The notes below the pieces were generated by a model, which was not told where the DNA came from, ran no database searches, and saw nothing but the letters and a program-made list of their open reading frames with translations. This document shows, piece after piece, positions 15,761 to 23,126 of a stretch of DNA of 23,126 nt. How positions within the stretch are numbered: the first letter of the stretch is position 1; each line of letters opens with the position of its first letter. Made by a program: the position numbers and the translations under genes. Source of the DNA: CAYMLL01 sp964390645 (GTDB taxonomy: Bacteria > Planctomycetota > UBA8108); contig CAYMLL010000096.1 of NCBI GenBank assembly GCA_964390645.1, forward strand, positions 1-23,126, read 5' to 3'.

Positions 15761-16894
15761 TCAGCGGGCCTTCCGGGTTCGGGGTCGACGTTCGAGCCGG
15801 CAGGCCCGGATGGTGTTGTAGGGCTTCATGTCCTTGATCAGCGCTATGGCGGTCGTCTCGTCGACGACCTCCACCATGGCGTACCATCCCCAGTTCGACC
15901 TGGGCTTCGCTGTCCGCCACAGGCTGTTCGCGTACCAGCTCCTGCCGCCGTCGCTGCTGAGGGCGAGCCGTGGAGGGCGGTGGTATCCGCAGAGCAGAAC
16001 CCCGTCGGGAAGCTCGACCACCGAGCCGTGGGAACCGGGCAGGGTCTCGATCGGATTGGACCAGGTCTCGCCGCCGTCCCAGCTGTTGGCGCGCCAGAGC
16101 CCCGTTCTCTCGCCGCGCGGCTCGCCTTGAGCCGCGTCCGACACGCGGTCCTCGGTTCGCAGCAGCGCCACGAGGCCACCGTTGGCGAGCTTCGCCACGG
16201 CCGGCTCGCTGAAGATCATGCGGCTGTCCGGACTGCCGCGGCCGAGGATCGAGAAGCTCCACGTCGCACCGTCATCCTTGCTGAGCAGCACGGCCGAGCT
16301 CAGCCACCCGGGCTCGAGATAGCCCGCCACCGGAACCACCAGAGTGCCGTCCTGGAGCTCCAGCGGTCGGCCGCCGGTCCATACCCAGGCGCTGGCCATC
16401 GGGGAAGCGTCGATCGCGCTTCCCGCCGTCCAGGTCTTGCCGTGGTCACGACTGTGGGCGAGCCTCAGCGGCTTCTCGGACACCGCCATCAGACGTCCGT
16501 CGCGGCGAACACCGAGGGTGCTGATCGTTCCGACGTCCTGCGGCAAGACTCCCGGATAGGGCTGCGACCAGGTCTTGCCACCGTCGGTCGAGCGCAGGAA
16601 GACCGGCTCGTGTCCGCCCGGCTCGACGACGGCTACCAGAGTGCCGTCGGGCAGTCGCACCAGGCAGGGAACGACACGATACCTGTCTTCCCGGGTCGCG
16701 GGCGGCCCGCGGTAGATCCGGCGCGGCTCGGTCGGAATCCACGGTGATTCCAGAACCTCGGAGTCGGCGTAGCGCAGGAACAGGAGGTGATCCTCGTCGT
16801 CGGCCTCGAGAACCGACGGAACGGTACAGGCGCTCGAGATCCACAGCGTCGCGAGAACTCTCAGGGCTCGCACGTTCCGTCTCGATCGAATCAT
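15761..16894 (-). CDS. Exported single-propeller Asp-box (sialidase-like) protein
   Basis: A 377-aa protein with an N-terminal hydrophobic signal ending in 'WISSACTVPS'; the S-S-A-C could be a weak lipobox, so it is either a lipoprotein or Sec-secreted. Five Asp-boxes are seen: STDGGKTW, SRDHGKTW, SKDDGATW, SWDGGETW and SSDGGRSW, enough for one six-bladed propeller. It resembles modules 2 and 3 of the downstream protein ('PCLVRLPDGTLVAVVE', 'WTGGRPLELQDGTLVVPVAG', 'FSEPAVAKL', 'LLCGYHRPPRLALSSDGGRS'), so the two genes are paralogues and the large one probably grew by duplication of such a unit. The start ATG at 16894 has a close GGAG (4 nt). It is the first gene of a probable two-gene operon. 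No catalytic triad can be assigned by eye. Confidence 0.88.
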   Translation of the reverse strand: MIRSRRNVRALRVLATLWISSACTVPSVLEADDEDHLLFLRYADSEVLESPWIPTEPRRIYRGPPATREDRYRVVPCLVRLPDGTLVAVVEPGGHEPVFLRSTDGGKTWSQPYPGVLPQDVGTISTLGVRRDGRLMAVSEKPLRLAHSRDHGKTWTAGSAIDASPMASAWVWTGGRPLELQDGTLVVPVAGYLEPGWLSSAVLLSKDDGATWSFSILGRGSPDSRMIFSEPAVAKLANGGLVALLRTEDRVSDAAQGEPRGERTGLWRANSWDGGETWSNPIETLPGSHGSVVELPDGVLLCGYHRPPRLALSSDGGRSWYANSLWRTAKPRSNWGWYAMVEVVDETTAIALIKDMKPYNTIRACRLERRPRTRKAR

Positions 16895-17065
16895 GGCGCT
16901 CCGGAGCTGTCGCAGAGAGCTGGAAGGAGGTCGGGTGGGGCGCTTTTCGATGTCGACACGGCGGCGAGACCACCCGCGGTCATCGGCAACACGGACGTGG
17001 TCCGGGGCGCCAGGTGCGGCGCCGCAGCAGTGGACCGCGCGCCATCGAAGCTACTGCGCGGGAGT

Positions 17066-17104
17066 CGAGAAATCAAGCGGGGCGCCCCGTTTCGAGGCGC
17101 CCCG
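17066..17104 (-). terminator. Intrinsic terminator after the dockerin/cytochrome gene
   Basis: On the minus strand, 31 nt after the stop at 17135, a perfect 9-bp stem CGGGGCGCC/GGCGCCCCG (17104-17096 and 17086-17078) with a 9-nt loop TCGAAACGG is followed by CTTGATTTCTC, a moderately T-rich tail. It separates this gene from the propeller operon that starts at 16894. Confidence 0.75.
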
Positions 17105-17134
17105 TCAAACTTCCTGTCAAACTGTCGTCAGTGT

Positions 17135-20100
17135 CTAGGGGCTGGCGCCCTCGTTGATCCACTGCTCGATGGTGTCGAGGCTCGTGATGCCGAGGGGGAA
17201 GCTCCCGAACGGCATGGCGGAGCCGGCGCCGCCGACGCCGAGGTGCGTGCCCTGGAGCTTGTGCCACAGGTAGCTGTCACTCGGCGATCCCGGCTCGATC
17301 AGGTCCATCCCCGGCACGTCGTCCGCGGGTACGTTGACGATGTTGGCGTGCGAGGAGCCCGTCGCCAGGTCGAGCCCGCCGGACACGGAGCCACCGGTGT
17401 GGCAGCTGCAGTTGGCGTCGAAGACGGTCTGGATCTGCGTGGTGAAGTCCACCGTTCCCGTGGTCGAGCTGCAAGGTGTGGGGGCGTTCGGGTTGAAGGC
17501 CGCGCGCATCGAGTAGAGGAAGTCGATTTCGATGCTGCCACTGGTCAGGCTCTTGGTGGCCCGCTCGTGGCAGCTGAGGCAAGTCTCCGAGCCGCCGCCC
17601 CCGTCGAGACTGTCAGGGCATTCCGGTGTGAACTCGAAGTTGCCACAGATCGCCGAGTTCTCGGTCGCCGTCGGCCCGACGCCGTCGATGCCCGTCGTGG
17701 CCAGTGGCTGCAGGGTCGTGACGTTGGTGCACAGGAAATACTCCGCGAATTCCGACGCCTGGATGGTGGCGGTCGCGTCGACGTTCGTGCCGCCGCAGCC
17801 TCCGACGCCGGAGGTCTGCTCCGGCGGGTAGGCGTCGAGCCAGAACCAGTCTCCCTGATCCTTCGTCGTGTGGTGAAGCGCTGTGAGGTAGTACCGCACG
17901 CCATCCCCGGAGTAGACGTAGCTGTAGTAGTCGTTGGGATCGGCACCCGCGGGCAGGGACGAGCGCCAGGCAGTCTTCATCACCCAGGCGTCGACGGGAA
18001 AGGGCGGGATCTCGGTGCTGCCTCCGTCGACCAGCTCCTCGAGTTCACACTCGTTCCAGAGATCGTGCTTTCGCACGTGGCAGTACGCCGCCAGGTTGTA
18101 CAGGACACTCTTCATGCTGGGGCTGCGGTCGTCCGGGTCCGGCACCCCCGAGAGATCTCCGCTCTCGGTGAAGACGAACGATACCGGAATATAGTGCTCG
18201 AAGGCCGGACGACCGGAGCAGGCCTGGACCTCGACGATCTGCTCCAGCCGGCACCAGCCGAACTCCCGCTCGTCGTCGACCGGGTGCAGGTCCGTCGGCC
18301 CGCAGCTGCCGATCGTCGGGTACATGGAGATGACGCCGTCGATCAGGAAGTCGGTCGCACTCGCGATCGCCAGCGCCGAGGGCATCACCCGCACAACGCC
18401 TTCCTCCGGACGGGGGACGACGATCAGCTCCGTCATCGGACCGCCGGCGGCGAGCTCTCGATCGAGGGCCCGGGCGAGCTCGACGACCCCCTTCTCGAAG
18501 CTCAGGTCGGAGCGCGAGAAGGTGTGCTGGAAGGAGGTGATCCGCCCGCCGGGCGAGACGCCGGCGACGAGCGGCGCGAGGACGTTTCCGGTGACGGTGT
18601 AGGTCCGGGTCGGATCGAATTGATTCCGGTCCAGCTCCAGCGTGATTCCGTCGCCAGGGCCCCGGTCGGAGTCGGTGGTAGCGGCGACCTGGATGTCCGA
18701 CGCCACCAGGTCGACGAGCAGTTCCGGAGCCAGGACCACCGGCCCGATCAGCGTCGGCAGGCAGACGGGTTCCGGACAGGGCGGCCGCAAGAGAGTACCC
18801 AGGTCGAACTCCGTCAGAATCGCCAGCGGCACCGTGCGTGTGGTCAGGATCATGCCGCTCTTGACGGTCAGCTGCGTCGGGCTGGCGTCGACGACCTTCA
18901 GCTGAGCGTCGCCGAGCAGCACGATGTTTCGTTCGGGGATCTCGGAGAAGCCGCTGCCCTCGATCGTGAACTCCTCGTTCGGCCCGATCTGCTGATTCGA
19001 GATCGCCGTGATCACGGGCAACTCGACGCACGACTCGCCGTCGGGTCCGTAGCCGGGGTCCGGGTAGGGCGCTTCCGGCGGAGCGGCTCCGAGGAAGAGG
19101 TAGTTCACCGCCTTGAGCACGTCGCTGAGGTCGATGCGCGCGTCGCTGTTGCAGTCTCCCGTTGCCGGACACTTGCTGGGCTGTTCGCCGAGGAAGAGGT
19201 GGCCGACGATGCCGATCGCGTCGCTGATGTCCAGGAGTCTGTTGCCGTCCCAGTCACAGCGGATGAACTCTCCCCCGTAGGAGAAGAACGAGTTCGGCAG
19301 GCGCGTGGTGCCACCGGGAGTCCTCACCAGGATGTCGCCGCGCAGAGGCTCCGTCGTCGGCGGCACGAGGACCGCGAGACGGTTCGGCTCTCTCTCGATG
19401 ATCTCCGTCCGGACCCCTGCGACGACGACCTCCTCCGCGTTCTCGAGTCGCGTTCCGTGGATCTCCACGATCGTCGCCCGGGTCAGGCTGCCGAAGGAAT
19501 TGACCACGGACCTGCCGAGCCTCGGGGGATGGACAGCGGGCTCCGACACCAGCTGCAGATCCGCGAATCGGGCCCCGGCGGTGTCCGAGACGCCGTCTGC
19601 CCGGGGAGGAGAGCCGTGGGCGACGCCGGCCCGGCAGTACGGCACATCGAGCCCCGTGTCGCTGACGTCCACGGTCAGGTGGTCGACCCTCTGGCCGTCC
19701 CGGAGGAAGAACGTCGTCATCGTGTGGCCGACCCGCTCGACGCCGACACGTACGGGCAGCTCGATCGGCACGGCCTCGGTGTTCTCCGAGCTCAGTTCGC
19801 TACCGCGTGACAGCCGTACGGCCGACACCAGCCGGGCGTCGCCGTTGGCCGTCCCCTCGGCGAAGATGGACAGGACGGGTGCCCCGGGGTCATTGGCCGT
19901 TCCCCGGAAGCTCCGGATCTCCACCCCGGCCTGCCCGACCACCTCGACGACCTGGGCGGTCATCTTCAGCTGTGTGACGGAGTCCCGCGCCAGCGTCAGC
20001 AGCGAGTCCACGCTGCCGTCGTCGGCGCTGCCGTAGCCGCTGCTGAAGCTGCAGACCTCGACGAGTCCTCGCAGCGGCCGCGCCGAGCCGACCACCTCGT

Positions 20101-20761
20101 CTCCGACCCCGAAGGGGTCGAAGCCGGGAACGGGGGCGGACGGGAAGCAGGGGACGCGGCAGAGTGGCACGGTCAAGGCTCGGGTCAACGGGACGAACGT
20201 GGTCTCGTCGAATGCGACGACCAGCGACACCGGCTGCCCCGCACCGACGAGCCCCTCCCTGTATCGAATCGTGCAGTCGCTGCAGGACTCGCCGTCGGTC
20301 GGTACTTGCCCTTCGAGCTCGAGTCCGAGTATCTCGTGTGGGCTCAGTTCGGGGGGCAGGGTGATGGGAAAGGTGAAGCTGAGCGCCACGGCGCTCACCA
20401 CGCCGGCGTTTCTCTCCCCGGTGGTCAGCTCGGTTCGCTCGAACCCCGCGTCACGAAATCCCCCGTTCTTGACCGTGGCTCCGGCCGTCGCCACGGTCGT
20501 CGCCACGGTGATGGCGCAGGGACCGACCGTCTCGACACCGATCGACCAGCCCTGGGCCCCGTCGTCCCCGTTCTCCACACCCTCGGTCCAGAGGCGACAC
20601 CTCGCTCCGAACCGGACCGTCGTCCCTTCAGGGCCTCCGACGCTGGACGGGCCTTTCACGTCGAGGGTGAACCGGGGTTGTGCGGAGCCCGGCGAAGTCC
20701 AGCCCAGAACACACAGCAGTACCAAACAACTGAAGCCGGACCCAAGACGTGTTCGTTTCAC
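17135..20761 (-). CDS. Exported TIG-dockerin-cytochrome c-like fusion protein
   Basis: A 1208-aa secreted protein. After the signal peptide ('SCLVLLCVLGWTSPGSAQ') come beta-rich regions, one resembling a lectin-like/LamG-type fold around residues 250-410. A TIG/IPT domain spans about 418-497, and a type I-like dockerin with two calcium loops follows (DWDGNRLLDISD from about 503, DCNSDARIDLSD near 536), each trailed by a 'LFLG' segment. A second TIG begins near 577. The C-terminal third has a region like those of multihaem cytochromes ('WVMKTAWRSS'), then CLSCH (1061-1065) and a Planctomycete-cytochrome-like end with CSCH (1118-1121), 'PGSPSDSYLWHKLQG', 'MPFG' and 'IEQWINEGA'. The GTG at 20761 is chosen because GGGAGGAG lies just upstream (20766-20773) and the signal peptide follows at once; upstream codons are arginine/serine noise. 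Confidence 0.85.
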   Translation of the reverse strand: MKRTRLGSGFSCLVLLCVLGWTSPGSAQPRFTLDVKGPSSVGGPEGTTVRFGARCRLWTEGVENGDDGAQGWSIGVETVGPCAITVATTVATAGATVKNGGFRDAGFERTELTTGERNAGVVSAVALSFTFPITLPPELSPHEILGLELEGQVPTDGESCSDCTIRYREGLVGAGQPVSLVVAFDETTFVPLTRALTVPLCRVPCFPSAPVPGFDPFGVGDEVVGSARPLRGLVEVCSFSSGYGSADDGSVDSLLTLARDSVTQLKMTAQVVEVVGQAGVEIRSFRGTANDPGAPVLSIFAEGTANGDARLVSAVRLSRGSELSSENTEAVPIELPVRVGVERVGHTMTTFFLRDGQRVDHLTVDVSDTGLDVPYCRAGVAHGSPPRADGVSDTAGARFADLQLVSEPAVHPPRLGRSVVNSFGSLTRATIVEIHGTRLENAEEVVVAGVRTEIIEREPNRLAVLVPPTTEPLRGDILVRTPGGTTRLPNSFFSYGGEFIRCDWDGNRLLDISDAIGIVGHLFLGEQPSKCPATGDCNSDARIDLSDVLKAVNYLFLGAAPPEAPYPDPGYGPDGESCVELPVITAISNQQIGPNEEFTIEGSGFSEIPERNIVLLGDAQLKVVDASPTQLTVKSGMILTTRTVPLAILTEFDLGTLLRPPCPEPVCLPTLIGPVVLAPELLVDLVASDIQVAATTDSDRGPGDGITLELDRNQFDPTRTYTVTGNVLAPLVAGVSPGGRITSFQHTFSRSDLSFEKGVVELARALDRELAAGGPMTELIVVPRPEEGVVRVMPSALAIASATDFLIDGVISMYPTIGSCGPTDLHPVDDEREFGWCRLEQIVEVQACSGRPAFEHYIPVSFVFTESGDLSGVPDPDDRSPSMKSVLYNLAAYCHVRKHDLWNECELEELVDGGSTEIPPFPVDAWVMKTAWRSSLPAGADPNDYYSYVYSGDGVRYYLTALHHTTKDQGDWFWLDAYPPEQTSGVGGCGGTNVDATATIQASEFAEYFLCTNVTTLQPLATTGIDGVGPTATENSAICGNFEFTPECPDSLDGGGGSETCLSCHERATKSLTSGSIEIDFLYSMRAAFNPNAPTPCSSTTGTVDFTTQIQTVFDANCSCHTGGSVSGGLDLATGSSHANIVNVPADDVPGMDLIEPGSPSDSYLWHKLQGTHLGVGGAGSAMPFGSFPLGITSLDTIEQWINEGASP

Positions 20762-21436
20762 GGGGCTCCTCCCATGGCAAATTGTTGAGCACGGTGACGT
20801 CGAGACGACGGCCGACTCTGACACCGCAGGACGCGGCACGGGCTTCCGTCGAGCCCGAGACCGCTCCGTCGCGGAACCCGGGAGGGAACCCGGGCACCTC
20901 CACAGCCCCCCTGCTCCCCACGCCCCTTCACTCTTCAGAGTCGCCGCTCCTCGACATTTCGTCAACAGCCCCGGCAGCCGGGATACCTCCGGGGTGCTTC
21001 GTCCCGCCGTCGTCCGACCGCGGTCGTCTCCCCGGCGCCGTCGAAACACGGAGTACGGCCTTCCCGGTGCCGGCGAGGGCCGATATTCGGAGGGAACCGG
21101 AACCCGTTCTCGCCTTCGTGCGCCGGGACGACCCGCGATCGTTCAGGCTCGTGATCCCGTGCGGCGTCGACCGTCTGCCGCAGCTGCTCTGGAAGCTGCG
21201 GAGCGAGGGCTCCACCGACGAGTCTCGAGAGCGGCGAGGTGAGGAGGTGCGTCGACGGTGATCTCGGACCCGGATCGACGGAGGGCTCCGGACGCGGAGG
21301 TCTTCTCCCGGGGTGCTCGTTCGTCGTCGTCACCTCCGCTCACGAGAAGAACCGGCGGCGAGGTCGGGCACCGCACGTCGAGGGTCGGAATCCACCGTGT
21401 TCTCGAGGCTTGAAAGAGCAAGGCGCCTGGGCGACC
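20762..21436. other. Divergent intergenic region
   Basis: 675 bp between the dockerin gene (minus) and the PLP-enzyme gene (plus). It holds the ribosome binding site of the former and an A/T-rich patch, CAACAATTTG on the minus strand (about 20776-20785), which could be part of a -10 but has no good -35. One weak small frame at 21067-21261 is listed separately. Nothing else is recognised. Confidence 0.45.
21067..21261 (+). CDS. Possible small protein of unknown function, 64 aa
   Basis: A frame from a GTG at 21067 to a TGA at 21259-21261. The core 'EPVLAFVRRDDPRSFRLVIP' and 'VDRLPQLLWKLRSEG' has hydrophobic/charged alternation and GC-rich third positions like real genes here, while the last 15 residues are Arg/Glu-rich. 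No good ribosome binding site and no known domain were seen; the frame is also open further upstream. It may be a small gene, a remnant or chance. Confidence 0.25.
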   Translation: MPARADIRREPEPVLAFVRRDDPRSFRLVIPCGVDRLPQLLWKLRSEGSTDESRERRGEEVRRR

Positions 21437-22423
21437 ATGACCACGTCGGGGTATTCACGAAGACGCTGGCGAGACCTGATGTCGCCTTCGCTGCCGCCTT
21501 TTCGGCTCTACTCGCCACAAACGGGTCCGGTTCCGCTGGTGCCGATCCGTCTGGGGGACGGTGTCGAGATCTGGTGCAAGCTCGAGTTCCTCAATCCGAG
21601 CGGCTCCACGAAGGATCGCATCGCGAGCTTCATCCTGGCGAAGGCGTGGCGGGACGGATCGGTTCAGAGGGGCTCGATGGTCGTCGAGGCCTCGAGCGGC
21701 TCCACGAGCATCGCGATGGCGATGGTCTGCGCGCAGCTGGGATTGAGGTTCACGGCCGTGATGCCCGAGGGGGTCAGCGACGAGCGGTTGCTGATCATCC
21801 GTTCCTTTGGCGGCGACGTGGTCTTCAGCGCCGCTGAAGAGGGAATCCTCGGCGCGCTGCGGGTCGCCGAGGAGCTCGCAGGGAGATCCGGGGCCTTCTT
21901 TCCGCGGCAGTTCGAGAACCCGGACAACGTATCGGCACACCGTCTGCGTACGGCTCGCGAGATCGTCGTGTCGATTCCGGGCGGCACGCCGGATGCCGTG
22001 GTCAGTGGCGTCGGCACAGGCGGCACTCTCGTCGGGCTCTATCACGGTTTCCGGGATCACGGCTGCAGGACCCTGCCGGTGGTGGCGCGGCCCGTGTCGA
22101 CGACGGCGACCTTTCGCGACGTGGAGTGCAGCAGCTTCAGCGCGAGGATTCCGGGTGTCGTGGAGGGCATGTCGAGGCTCTTCCGGCCGGACGAGCTCGA
22201 GGGGCTCGTCGAGATCGAGGTGGACGATGGTACCGCGCTCGACTGCACCCGCCAGCTCATCCGCCGCGGCTTTCCGGTGGGGCCGAGCTCGGGGCTGAAC
22301 TACGCAGCCGCCCAGAAGGCAGCCGCCAGCCTCGACGCCGAGGCGCGCGTCGTCACCGTGTTTCCCGACCGTATGGAGCGTTACTTCTCCACCGAGCTCT
22401 TCGGCGCCGTGCGTTCCCGCTGA
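21437..22423 (+). CDS. PLP-dependent cysteine synthase-fold enzyme
   Basis: A 328-aa cytoplasmic enzyme of fold type II (CysK/CysM/CBS/Cds1 group). The PLP lysine is in 'NPSGSTKDRIASFI', the phosphate-binding loop in 'GVGTGGTLVG', and the end reads 'VVTVFPDRMERYFSTELF', typical of the family. The substrate loop that reads TSGNTG in O-acetylserine sulfhydrylases is SSGSTS here, as in cysteine desulfhydrase-like and other outlying members, so it should not be called CysK outright. Likely reactions are beta-replacement or beta-elimination on serine or cysteine derivatives. The start could be the ATG at 21437 or the ATG at 21479; both have weak ribosome binding sites, and the domain itself begins around residue 20. 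No cys or selenium genes flank it. Confidence 0.85.
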   Translation: MTTSGYSRRRWRDLMSPSLPPFRLYSPQTGPVPLVPIRLGDGVEIWCKLEFLNPSGSTKDRIASFILAKAWRDGSVQRGSMVVEASSGSTSIAMAMVCAQLGLRFTAVMPEGVSDERLLIIRSFGGDVVFSAAEEGILGALRVAEELAGRSGAFFPRQFENPDNVSAHRLRTAREIVVSIPGGTPDAVVSGVGTGGTLVGLYHGFRDHGCRTLPVVARPVSTTATFRDVECSSFSARIPGVVEGMSRLFRPDELEGLVEIEVDDGTALDCTRQLIRRGFPVGPSSGLNYAAAQKAAASLDAEARVVTVFPDRMERYFSTELFGAVRSR

Positions 22424-22472
22424 GGGGGGCCGGCTGACGAGTCGAGGGCCACCTTCGACAGGAGGTTTCCCG

Positions 22473-22715
22473 GTGTCCAGGAGATCGAGACCGACAGGCC
22501 GGTCCGCCGCTGTCGCGACCGCCGCGCTGCTTCTCGCTGTCGCGGGCTGCTGCGGAGCGCCGCCGCTGCACGAGACGCAGGACTGGCGACAGCAGTCCGA
22601 GGCCTACAGCGCCGAGCAGTGGAGGAGGATCGAGGCGCTGGAGGCGAGGCTGCGTCAGCTTCTTCCCGGGCGGGATCCGGGGCGGGAGCGGCGTGGCGAG
22701 GACGCGCCCGAGTAG
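22473..22715 (+). CDS. Small predicted lipoprotein, 80 aa
   Basis: The GTG at 22473 has a perfect AGGAGG 7 nt upstream (22460-22465), much better than most genes here. The product has a positively charged start (MSRRSRPTGR), a hydrophobic stretch 'AAVATAALLLAVAG' and a lipobox L-A-V-A-G-C, so it should be lipidated on that cysteine and anchored in the membrane. The mature part of about 50 residues contains a helical segment ('SAEQWRRIEALEARLRQLL') that could be a short coiled coil. No family was recognised. It lies 49 bp after the PLP-enzyme gene and may share its transcript. Confidence 0.65.
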   Translation: MSRRSRPTGRSAAVATAALLLAVAGCCGAPPLHETQDWRQQSEAYSAEQWRRIEALEARLRQLLPGRDPGRERRGEDAPE

Positions 22716-22901
22716 CGCTCGGGTCGCGCTGGCTCCGTCGTCGGTCCGGGCTCTGATCGCGGTGAGGGAACGACCTCCTCGTCTCCTCGGTCCCGAGCCG
22801 GTAGCATGAGAGCTTCGCGACGGGCGTCCGGAGCACCGAGGATCTTCGTGGCGCGCGCACGTCCGGGAGAGCGTTCCTGCCCGCAAAGGAGAGTCCACGC
22901 A

Positions 22902-23126
22902 ATGCGAACCATCTTCGCGATCACCCTCGTCCTGTCGTCTTCCGTCGGCGCGGTCTCGGCGCCGCCGAAGAAATTCTCCAGCGCCGTCGTCTCGAAGGAC
23001 ACGAAGGACCATCGTGTCGACATCGAGATCGACATCCGTGGTGCCAGGCACCTCGTCCTCGAGGTCACCGACGGAGGCAACGGCAGCGGCTACGCCTGGG
23101 CCGACTGGATCGAGCCTCGCCTCGTG
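22902..23126 (+). CDS. Exported NPCBM/NEW2-type carbohydrate-binding domain protein (partial)
   Basis: The first 75 codons of a gene cut by the window edge. An AAGGAGAG (22886-22893) lies 8 nt before the ATG. Residues 1-20 are a signal peptide (MRTIFAITLVLSSSVGAVSA). The following 'VDIEIDIRGARHLVLEVTDG' and 'GNGSGYAWADWIEPRLV' match the core of NPCBM domains, where a W-A-D-W-x-x-P segment is characteristic. NPCBM modules bind glycans and are abundant in planctomycetal secreted proteins. What follows the domain cannot be seen. Confidence 0.82.
   Translation, partial: MRTIFAITLVLSSSVGAVSAPPKKFSSAVVSKDTKDHRVDIEIDIRGARHLVLEVTDGGNGSGYAWADWIEPRLV

Noticed and set aside
11984..19810. Three long plus-strand open frames (750, 818 and 1007 codons) opposite the propeller and dockerin genes
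   Set aside because: They mirror the codon pattern of the minus-strand genes, have low-complexity Arg/Ala/Val/Gly composition and no domain.
20762..20830. Promoter of the dockerin gene around the AACAAT box
   Set aside because: No acceptable -35 lies at 16-18 nt; GTCGTC is a poor match.

Overview
This is a GC-rich bacterial chromosomal window, probably a metagenome-assembled contig because a 10-N scaffold gap sits at 8692-8701. Several features point to Planctomycetota or a neighbouring phylum: a dockerin of the type with a 'YLFLG...PYPDPG' tail fused to cytochrome-like sequence, an NPCBM-type domain, large secreted Asp-box (BNR) proteins and a Tat-exported enolase-superfamily protein. The phylum assignment is inference. 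No rRNA, tRNA, IS element, phage gene or CRISPR array was seen.

Layout. (1) 1-4085, plus strand: the end of a urea uptake and urease operon, urtE - ureD - ureAB (fused gamma/beta subunits) - ureC, tightly packed and partly translationally coupled. The nickel-insertion genes ureE/F/G are not in the window. (2) 4086-8186, minus strand: a DAACS (SDF) family acidic amino acid/dicarboxylate symporter with a credible promoter, and a secreted HEAT-repeat-like protein of unknown function. (3) 8187-8821: a non-coding stretch containing the N gap and a C8G9 palindrome. (4) 8822-9871, minus strand: an exported thioredoxin-TPR protein whose reading frame crosses one in-frame TGA exactly at the first redox cysteine of the WCGWCK-type motif. 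A hairpin fitting the bacterial SECIS pattern follows the TGA, so the gene is read here as a selenoprotein with a U-G-W-C active site. This is the most interesting object in the window. (5) 10382-11846, plus strand: a Tat-exported enolase-superfamily protein preceded by four 14-bp tandem repeats that repeat a Shine-Dalgarno-like sequence plus ATG and form three chained five-codon minicistrons. (6) 12041-16894, minus strand: a two-gene unit of Asp-box proteins, one with a single propeller and one with three. (7) 17135-20761, minus strand: a 1208-aa exported protein with TIG, dockerin and C-terminal cytochrome c-like motifs, followed by a good intrinsic terminator. (8) 20762-23126, plus strand: a cysteine-synthase-fold PLP enzyme, a small lipoprotein and the start of an exported NPCBM-domain protein cut by the window edge.

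How the genes may work together: the urease operon takes in urea and hydrolyses it to ammonia. Most of the rest is an envelope or periplasmic set (thioredoxin-like, propeller, dockerin/cytochrome, NPCBM) consistent with a bacterium that handles complex glycans outside the cytoplasm. No functional link between the urease block and the envelope genes can be shown from the sequence.
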